From Anisodus tanguticus (lineage: Eukaryota; Streptophyta; Magnoliopsida; Solanales; Solanaceae), in assembly GCA_034509755.1 (NCBI GenBank), contig CM067556.1, positions 15,151,501 through 15,215,500 on the forward strand: a stretch of 64,000 nucleotides of DNA. The letters are read 5' to 3'. A program made the translations under genes and the position numbers. A model generated the notes under the pieces. It saw only the letters and a list, made by a program, of their open reading frames with translations, was not told the DNA's origin and ran no database searches. This document shows, piece after piece, positions 55,931-64,000 of the stretch. Numbering within the stretch: position 1 is the first letter of the stretch; each line of letters starts with the position of its first letter.

Positions 55931-58900
55931 TGTTGACACCCAATCTTGTCTCATCTTTTCTGATTTTATTTGCAATTTTAAATATTTTTGACACATTTAA
56001 ACAATTTTAAAATATAGGCATATATTGTATATATATCATCATTATTATTATTATTTACATTTTTTATTGTCATTTGTATTTTTTATATCATAATCATACT
56101 TTTTATCATAATATTATATATTATTTTTTATTTTCGCAAAACGACATCACATTTTTTATTTTTCATTTTTAGCACCAAGCATTTCGCAAATATTATATTT
56201 TTTATCATATTGTCATCTTTACAATTTATAAATTTTGCAAAGCTTTCTTTTTATATGATAAAACCCCTTTTTATATTTTAAACCCATAACCCATTTCATT
56301 TCCCCCAAAACAATTTCTACTCAACCCATTACAATAAAAACAATCCATTTTCGGACCCCATCCAAAGCCCAACCGAAAAGGCCTAAGTCGGCCCACAACC
56401 CCCAACTCCCCCCAGGCCCAACTGGCCGAACATCCCAAACCCCACCGAAGCCCAATTCGGTCGGCCCAACAGCCCACACCCCTTTATTCTTATACCCTCC
56501 ACCCAAACATAACCCTAAAAAAAGAAAACCCTTTTCTCTTTCACCCTCCCCACAAAGTCGGCCGACTCCACCAAACCCCTGTCCCCAACCCGTCGCCTCA
56601 CCTGCCACCACCAACCCTGACACCACCACACCCCTCCCATCACTTCACCCATACCATATCCTCCAAAATCCGCTTCCAAAATCGTCCTTTTGCCCCTTTA
56701 TTTTTGAGTTCAAACTCGAGTTGAAAGGGGGGGAATCCATCCATAAATACCCCCATTGTTCTTCATTTTAGGGCGTCCGAAATCGAGAAAAAGAAAGGTT
56801 TTTGGTCCAAAATTGAAAAGAAAATCAAAGAACAAGTCCGAAAATCAGAAAAGCAAACTTGTTTGTTCCTAAATTTTTGGGTTAAAATATACTCCTCTTT
56901 GTTTCATGAATACTCCTTTTCGGTTCCTAAATTTTCAATCCAAAAGCCCCTTTTGTTCTTCACATTTCTGGGCTGTGTCGGGTCGGGTCAGAAATCCGGG
57001 TCGGGTCAAAAATCGAAACCGGGCTGTGATGATAATTTGCCTCTACTGCACTACCTGAAGAGATTGCACGAATTTCCCTTCAAATGTCTGGTCTTTAATT
57101 TTTGTCCTTCAAATAGGATGTGGTCTTTAACACTGCTTTGAGAACATCTGACCCGTATTATGGCGGGGCGACCCGTTATGGCATCAATTTGCAATCCGGT
57201 GTCTGCAGCCATGGCGTGTGTTGCACTCTCTCTTGCTTTGTTCAAATGCAGCAAATCTGAGCCCTCAAAATCATGGTTTTGATGGTGAGTCCATTCTCGG
57301 GTCGGAAAACCAAGTACGAGTTTGTAATTTCAGCTCTGTTTGTCTCAAATGTTCACATGAACTGGTTACAAGTGTACATTATTTGCTCAAGTGTCGAACG
57401 ATTTCCCCCCCAAATTGCCGCTTGCAATTCAACGCAGACCACAGCTGTCGTCTGCCATTTTTGGCTAAGGTTCAACCACTTTTACGCGTTCCAGTTCTTG
57501 CTCGCCCATTGAAGTTCAGTTGGTATTTTTACTTGATGGAAATTACTCCAAATGATTTGCGACCAAATATTTTTCTTAAGTTAAGTTCTTTCCAGATTCG
57601 CAGCATCAGAAGCTTAGGTCTGTTATAACTTGTGAAATCTGGATATTTTTTCATAGCATGAAGCTATTGTATGTGCTCAACTACTTCAAGGCTCTAAATC
57701 TTGAACCTTCACTAATGTGTTAAAACTAGACTAAGTTGCAATAGTCACTCAACAAATGAAATGACTTTTGCTATTTACTTTGTTGAATTTAATACTTGGT
57801 ATTAATTATTGACCTCCTGTTTCTTTGCATGACTTGGGGGAGTTCCCAAATCCCAAATTTCCGTGAGACTTATGTGTGGGCTGTTGCGGTGTCCTAAATA
57901 TGTCACATTTGAGCTAGTTGTTTGTTTCACTTTAGGTGATTTATGTTGGACCAGAGACTTGCTTTGCTGCTGCATTTTTGTCATTTTGCTGGTGTATTTT
58001 GGGGTTGTTTGCTTCTACATTTTGGACCCTTTTGTTGTTGGTTTTTCACTGCTGCATGTAATGCATATTTATTGCTACAAATTTTGAGCTAAAGTTGCTG
58101 ATGTGAGCTGCTACTTTACTGCTACATTTTCAAGTTCATCTCTTTTGCATTATGAGCAAATTTGTTGCTGAACATTGAAGCAAGCTATTGCTGACTCGCT
58201 GCTGCATTTCGAACCCATCTTCATTGGAATTTTGGGCCAATCTATGGTTTCATATTGATAAGAATAGTTGTTGCCGCATTCTTGAAAGAACAGATTACTA
58301 TACTTGGTTAAGATCACTAATTTGGAACGGATATTACACTTGGCCGATGAAAAAATATCCGTCGATTTTTGAGGCCTCCACAGTTGTAAAGACGGAAAAT
58401 AAAATTTATGGGCAAGAATGAAACATAAATCTTTTTCACCCGAGAGACCAACGCGTTCGGTAGGCAAAGCAACTAAAATGACCAACGAGTCATATGTTTG
58501 CAGCCACGACGTGATTGGAATGATCTTTTCAAAATTTAAGTTTGAACCATCCGTAATCAAAACATTTATTGTTTTGGATATGGATCCGAAGTTATTTATA
58601 TTCAATTGTTTCTAACCGTTTGTTCTTGACAGCTTGCAAGGGATAAAGTCAGAAAAGGCAAATACCCCTCGGAGATTATTTATTTTGTTGTTTTTTTTAC
58701 TTTCTTTAATTCAGCTTTATTTTATCATGTATTGTAATATTATTGTACTCCTGAAATTATTGAAATATTTAGAATAGGTAGATTAATTAATAGGGTAGTC
58801 AAAAACTTGAAACCCATCGCTAGTTTATTTATTTTTAGGCTCGGTGAGTTTTAAAATCGTTAGTTTGTCTATTTTTAGGCCTGTTGCCCATAAAAAAAAT

Positions 58901-59326
58901 CACCTTGCATATATTTTTAGCAATTTTCATACAGATGCATATTTATTTATTTTTTCTCTCAACTTTATATGTACAAAATGCATCATTTTATTATCTACTT
59001 GCAACATTATTTTTATACTTGTAAAAACATGCATTTTCTTATTACAATAATTAACCTGAGTTTGATCGGATAATCGCAATTTAGTGTATCTTAAAGGATG
59101 TCTAACCCCTTCCCTTTAGGATAATAAAGAACCCTTACCTAGAATCTCGTTAGTTTCGCAGACCACAAAATTGGAGTTATTTTGCATTTTTTTAGTTAGC
59201 AAAATAGGTGCTTTAATTTACCATAGAATAGTTAGGTGGTGACTCCAAGCATTTTTATTCAATCCAGAGGGAATCGATGCTATTACGTCGCGAAGCCTGC
59301 AGGTCAAAAATGGGTGCGATACATAC
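55926..59326 (+). mobile_element. Solo LTR, 3391 bp, nested in Gypsy-1, with TSD CATAC
   Basis: The LTR is 55931-59321, starting TGTTGACACCC and ending GGGTGCGATA. The last dinucleotide is TA where LTRs of this family end in CA (one C-to-T change). CATAC at 55926-55930 and 59322-59326 is the target duplication. It belongs to the family of the solo LTR at 12953-15896, in the opposite orientation. Long blocks in 58200-58620 and 59080-59310 match it. No coding capacity. Confidence 0.9.
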
Positions 59327-59502
59327 CTAATAGCAGCAATAGGGCATTACCACACCTATTGGTAATGGCCATTAGACCACCTACAACCTTCAAAATCCTA
59401 TCCAACAAAGTGCAGAATGGAGGCCGCCAGTGTAGAACTCCTACCAGTCGAATCCAGTCGAGAATCGGGAGGGGACGTCGCAACTGATAAACCCAGAAAT
59501 TA

Positions 59503-60794
59503 TTGCTAATACCATGGAGGTACTTCGGCATCCAACTGAAACCTTTGGACAAACATGTTTATAAGAAGCCTTACCCTGATTGGGTAGATCGGATAGCACC
59601 TTTGCCGAGGGGCTTCAAAACACTAGAGTTTGCTGTTTTCTCTGGCGACGACGGCAAATCCACTATCGAGCACATCGGTAGATTTACTGCCCAATGCGGC
59701 GAGGCTGGCCAGAATGAGTATCACAAGTTGTAGTTATTCTCTCTCTCTCTCTAACGGGAACAACCTTCGTATGGCACTCTTCTTTGGCTCCTGATTTCGT
59801 ACAGAGCTGGGCTGACATAGAGGGTTTCTTCCATGATAGGTTCTGTTGGCCCCAACCTCATGTTACCATGACTGATCTAACGAATCCCAAGCAGCAAGTC
59901 GATGAATCGGCTGTCGATTTTATCGAGAGATTCAGAAAGAAGGTTGGGAAATGCACCGTACACTTCCCCGAGTCTGAGTGTGCCCACATGATAATCAACA
60001 ACATGCACCCTCAGTTAAAGGAGAAATTGGTGGGACAATCTTGCTCTGACCTGAGCCAGTTAAACGAAAAGGCTAGCCAAATAGAGCAGTACGTCCAAGA
60101 GAAGGAGCGGATAAGAGCCAGCCGAAATCGAGGCTCCCACTTGGTATCCATAATTGAAGCAGATGAGTCCGACTTAGAGTCAGCCTACTGCGCGATAGAC
60201 GCAATGGTGGCCGAGATTGTTACGGGTAAGGTTAACTCTTGCCCAGCCTTAAAAGCCGTAAAATGCAAGGAGACGAGTTCATCCGATGATAGGGCCAGTT
60301 ACTCGTTTGACATCACAAAGGCAGATCAGATCTTTGATCATCTACTCAAAGATAAGCAGATTCGGTTGCTTGATGGTCATAGGATTCCGCCTGCCAAGGA
60401 ACTCAAAGATAAGAAGTACTGCAAGTGGCATAATTCATACAGTCACTCTACTTCTAACTGTGTGGTCTTTAGAAAGGCGATCCAAAAGGGCATCAAAGAG
60501 GGAAGGTTCAAGCTAGCCGACAAGAGTATGGCTGAAATATCCATTGATACAGACTCCTTTCCCGTGGTACCAATATCTATGGTATATTTTGCTAAGCTCG
60601 ATGAGTCAAGGGATACCAAAGGGAAACGGTTGATGAAAAGGGTGTGGGTCCCAAATAAACCTACCGAATGGGAGAAGGCCACAAGGACCTCTATATTCAC
60701 CCGGTTAGGCAGCCTACATGACATTCGCGATGACAGGCAGCCAACTAAGAGCAGTTTTCATAGCCGCCCTAAATACTCGAGGGACGTTGAATGA
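59503..60794 (+). pseudogene. Gypsy-1 gag
   Basis: Two blocks, 59503-59733 and 59784-60794, carry a retrotransposon gag domain: PHGF-like lead (LPRGFKTLEFAVFSGDDGKS), TIEHIGRFTAQCGEAGQNEY, then WADIEGFFHDRFCWPQPHVT and ESAVDFIERFRKKVGKC. The C-terminal part has KKYCKWHNSYSHSTSNC, a zinc-finger-like C-x2-H...C motif. A short CT-rich run (59743-59752) separates the blocks and breaks the frame. Confidence 0.88.
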
Positions 60795-61128
60795 GAACTT
60801 CAGGAACAAACCATGAGGTTCAGGAGGGTCCCTATCGGCGCTAGGCATAGGCATGGGGGGGCAAGTACGGATGTCAACCAACAAGCGGTAGAGCATGCCT
60901 CGAATAGATGAAGAACCACTCCCTAAAACCAAACAGAGGGTGGTCGAGTTTAACGTGAACGAAGGTGTTTCGTCTTTACGTATCACGGCGAGAAATGAGG
61001 ACCAGACGAGACCCCGGAGAATGATTAAAACATTCGCCAACATAGAAGAGGGGAAATGGTCTGTCAATTAGGCTCCCGGAAAGAAAGAGGCACCACCGAG
61101 AGTCGCATCCAGAACTCAGAAAAGATGG

Positions 61129-61860
61129 ATGCAATATGCCAAGGCCTTGCGTAAGATGCAACAAACATTGCATCTAATTTCCAACACTAAGGCAGCTGAA
61201 AATCATGAGATTTCTGAGTCTGCCGTAGCCGAGGCTATCAAGCGGGCATTCGGCTCAGTTGCTTCAGGGGCAATGTCGCATGAAGGAGAGATGTTGGGTC
61301 AACCAGAGCTGGATGAACAGCCTACCGACAACCCGACGGAGGAACCCCGGCAAGAGAACGTGGCCCCTGATGGACCTCTAACAGAGGCAATCCCACAGAT
61401 CGTGCATATGATTCAGTCAGAGAATCCCCAGTCGATCCCCATTTGTCTCAAGGAAATGGAAGATATGAGCTTCTGGTCAGCCGAATTGAATGAATGAGGG
61501 GACTCCATCCTCGATTTATTTAGCCCTGACCTGGTTGATGAGATGTGGGTAGACATTGAAATGGTCAGCCTTATCCCATGTGAGTTCTGGGCCAGCCGCT
61601 CCGCGCTGGATAGCCTAGAAGGTGATGTTTGCGTAGAAGACGCAGAATGGGCAACAATAGCCGACACCCCGGCTAGGGACAATTTGAGCACCGTATTTGG
61701 TGCACCTACAGAAGATATGGTTAAACACTTCAAACTCCTTTACGTCAAGGCTTACATTAACGACAAAATTATTAGTCGGGTGTTTGTCGACAATGGGACT
61801 GTGTTGAATGTGATGCTGCTGCTTACCTTGAAAGATCTTAACAAAACAAATGAGACAGTT
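61129..61860 (+). pseudogene. Gypsy-1 aspartic-protease-like segment
   Basis: Blocks at 61129-61497 and 61543-61869 are collinear with the spacer and retropepsin part of Tat-type Gypsy polyproteins. The motif DKIISRVFVDNGTVLNVMLL occupies the place of the usual V-D-x-G-(A/S) active site. The Asp-Asn-Gly triplet is not the standard DTG or DSG, so it is probably inactive. The similarity stops at about 61845. Confidence 0.7.
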
Positions 61861-62973
61861 ACTAATTGACTACCTAAAAGATCTCTCCAGTTGCAAGGAC
61901 CTCAAGGTTAAAAGAAGAGCCTTGAAATACGTGCTCATTGATAATGACATCTATAAAAGGAGCGTGAATGGAGTACTACCTAAGTGCATATCCAAAGCAG
62001 AGGCCTTGAGGGTCATGGGAGAGGTCCATTAAGGAGTATGTGGATCACACAGAGCGAGGCCAGCGATGGAGTGGTTGATCTACCACCACGGCTATTATTA
62101 GCCTACTATCACAGATGAATGCTTCTAGTATGCAAAAGGATGCGGAGAATGTCATAAATATGGACCAATCCAATGGGTACCAGCCGAGTTGCTACACCCA
62201 GTAGTAAAACGTTGGCCCTTCAGAGGATGGGCTATGGACCTCATCAGCAAAATTCACCCACATCGGCTAAAGGCCGTAATTTCATTATCGTGGCTACCGA
62301 TTACTTCACTAAATCGGTGGAGGCTCAGCCGATGAAGAGGGTCCATCAGACATATGTCATTCAGTTTATCCAGTACCAGATCATATACAAATATGGTATT
62401 CCTGAGATTATTACCACCGATCAAGGGACGATGTTCACTGGTTGTAAGGTGGCAACCTTTGCTGAGTAGTTTGGTATCAAGATGATCACATATTCGCCTT
62501 ATTACGCATAGGCGAATGGGCAAGCCGAGGCAACCAACAAACTTATTGTGAATACAATTAGTAAGAATGTAGAGGATAAACCAGGAATGTGGCATCTCAC
62601 TCTGGATGAAGTCGTTTGGGCGATCAGGAATTCTAAATCTACGGCTACCGGGACGACACCTTATCGGCTAACCTATGGCCAATATGCAGTGTTGCCATTG
62701 GAAATTAATGTCAAATCCTTACGGGCGGCCAAACAGAACTCTCTAAGTTTAGAGGAATATCAACAAGCCATGCTAATGGAGTTAGACCAGCTAGATGAAG
62801 ATCGACCGATGGCCCTAGAGAAAATCAAAGCCGGTAAACGTAAAATGGCTAAAACATATAACAAACATGTTAAGCCTAAGAGGTTTGCCGAAAGAGACTT
62901 AGTTTGGAAAACCGTTTTGCCGACTGGGATGAAATATCATAAATTTGGCAATTGGTCACCAAATTGGGAATGA
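61850..62973 (+). pseudogene. Gypsy-1 integrase
   Basis: The block starts with LLIDYLKDLSSCKDLKVKRR and LPKCISKAEALRVMGEVH, the lead to the H-H-C-C zinc domain. It continues in other frames through GCGECHKYGPIQW. The core has VATDYFTKSVEAQPMKR, ITTDQGTMFTG, a stop at 62467-62469, SPYYA-stop-ANGQAEATNKL and the late TTPYRLTYGQYAVLPLEI block. The catalytic D, D and E positions are recognisable. Several stops remain. Confidence 0.88.
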
Positions 62974-64000
62974 CAGTTCGTATTAAGACAACGGATCGAC
63001 GGTAACGCATATCGACTAATAAACATGCATGATGAAGAAATGGACAGGAATGTAAACGACAAGTATCTAAAAAAGTACTATCCTTCGATTTGGGGCATGC
63101 ATGAATAAACAACAGCCACAGACCGGCTGCCTGGTCGCACAAAATACAGAGAAAGCCATTTCTTTCACACGCATGTGTCGTAAAGTTGGTCGCACTGCTT
63201 AGGCGAAGAAACGTCATCCCAAGTGGTCAAAGACAATGGCCCATTAAATATGCGAGATTTATTCTAAATTTGCTCTAGAATGCTGAGAGCAATGCTGAAG
63301 TTGAAGGGTGGGATATGGATTCCCACATCCAAGTAAACCAAGCACAAAAACAGAGGCACCGCACGTACCCGAGCCTGGTGTTACAACGGAGATCAAATTC
63401 TGACAGTGCGGCGGCAGCAAAAGGACTCATACGCCTCCATTTGGCTTCTGTGACCAACTTCACTCGGTCCAACCAACCCGAATAATGAGCGACCTTAGTC
63501 GGCCAAGTCCGAAGGTTAGCCGAACAGCGGCCGCCGGTGAACTAGTCACAAGTAGAAAGAAAGTCATGGTTTATCGGACTGAGGTACTGAAAATAGAGAG
63601 AATCACCTTGTTCCGGTCCTCCGTACGGAGTTAGAACCAGATGTTCATCAACGAAGGCCAAGGCAGGGGTCAGGCCACTATCGACTAGAATGATTTTTCT
63701 TGATCTCCGAAATAAAAAGATGAAGCCATGATTTTCGACTAAGAAAAGGGCCAAAGATTAGGTGAGAAACCTACGGGGGATACCTTTCCTTAAATAACCT
63801 TCAGAGGTGCGACTGAGATTAATTTATTATTTTCAAAAGCACGACCGAAAATCATCATAGCCAATTCGTGGTAATGGAGACGCCTCAGTTAAAGGGGAAA
63901 CACATTTCAAGAAGTGATCATCATTGCATGCACTGAAGACGAGATGATTGAAGTGACATGCACGGTTGTCAGACTGAAACGACGGCTACTTTCTGATACA
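62974..64000 (+). other. Gypsy-1 3' region, no coding signal
   Basis: No continuous frame with family resemblance is present. A purine tract CTACGGGGGATACC at about 63771-63784 could be the start of the 3' LTR boundary, but there is nothing in the window to compare it with. Confidence 0.45.

Larger units (their letters stand above)
54597..64000 (+). mobile_element. Gypsy-1: Tat/Ogre-like element lacking reverse transcriptase, runs off the window
   Basis: A primer-site-like TTTGGCACGCCCAGTGGGAC follows CGGTAACA (LTR end 54938) at 54941-54960. A gag leader region, gag, a protease-like segment and integrase follow to about 62973. The protease-like block passes directly into the integrase zinc-binding region near 61850, so reverse transcriptase and RNase H are deleted. 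The element is also split by a 3.4 kb solo LTR. The 5' LTR start is not certain; TGTGATATCGGGG at 54597 is my best guess. A 3' LTR is not seen before 64000. Confidence 0.78.

Noticed and set aside
57218..58605. Several frames of 60-150 codons, including a 151-codon minus-strand frame
   Set aside because: They are inside the 55931-59321 solo LTR. The matching block in the other family copy (14240-14620) does not keep them open, so no conserved protein is indicated.

Overview
This window is plant nuclear DNA, most likely from a Solanaceae species. The signs are intron-containing plant gene families, a replication-dependent plant histone H3 with type I promoter elements, SINE and LINE tails of the kind common in Solanaceae ((TTG)n ends, a tRNA-like SINE head), and dense nested LTR retrotransposons. 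I see no bacterial operons, CRISPR arrays or viral genomes. Most of the sequence is transposable elements. The ordinary gene content lies between about 20 and 54 kb and much of it is broken.

Layout. 1-7696: the 3' part of a Copia element (Copia-1) whose integrase is split by a 2.6 kb solo LTR with a perfect 5-bp target duplication. 8.2-9.4 kb: a MITE and a hairpin-rich minisatellite. 9426-16928: a complete but decayed Copia-2 (190-bp LTRs, TSD GGATA) that itself carries a 2.9 kb solo LTR. 17.8-18.5 kb: a SINE, a 162-bp tandem duplication and a tiny TRIM element (82-bp LTRs, TSD GTAAT). 20.4-21.8 kb: a CC-type glutaredoxin gene killed by a solo LTR and by loss of its active site. 22.6-28.0 kb: a Stowaway-like MITE, a LINE end and a 3'-truncated Copia-3 related to Copia-2. 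29.2-30.7 kb: a probable solo LTR.

31.1-36.2 kb: a DUF599 membrane-protein cluster with one intact copy, one frameshifted copy and one exon-1 fragment. The last two are head-to-head halves of an inverted duplication. A tRNA-Gly-like sequence with a changed anticodon sits in the first copy's intron. 37.2-49.9 kb: two convergent plant O-methyltransferase genes. OMT-1 (+) has full coding capacity but an AT instead of AG at its intron acceptor, and its intron holds a complete Copia-4. OMT-2 (-) is a pseudogene with two solo LTRs, a lost SAM-binding motif, a lost splice donor and frameshifts. 50.7-52.0 kb: an intact 434-codon gene with a catalytically degenerate WRN-type exonuclease fold. 53.25-53.66 kb: histone H3 with two upstream type I elements. 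54.6 kb to the end: a Gypsy element of Tat/Ogre-like type that lacks reverse transcriptase-RNase H and is split by a 3.4 kb solo LTR of the same family as the one inside Copia-2.

Overall reading: five solo LTRs in the window have identifiable target duplications, so insertion followed by LTR-LTR recombination has been the main process here. One LTR family hit both the glutaredoxin gene and the OMT-2 intron. I did not find a convincing new molecular system. The best leads are the OMT-1 splice acceptor, the inactive exonuclease-fold protein with a possible PP1-docking tail, the H3 residue-90 variant and the inverted DUF599 duplication.
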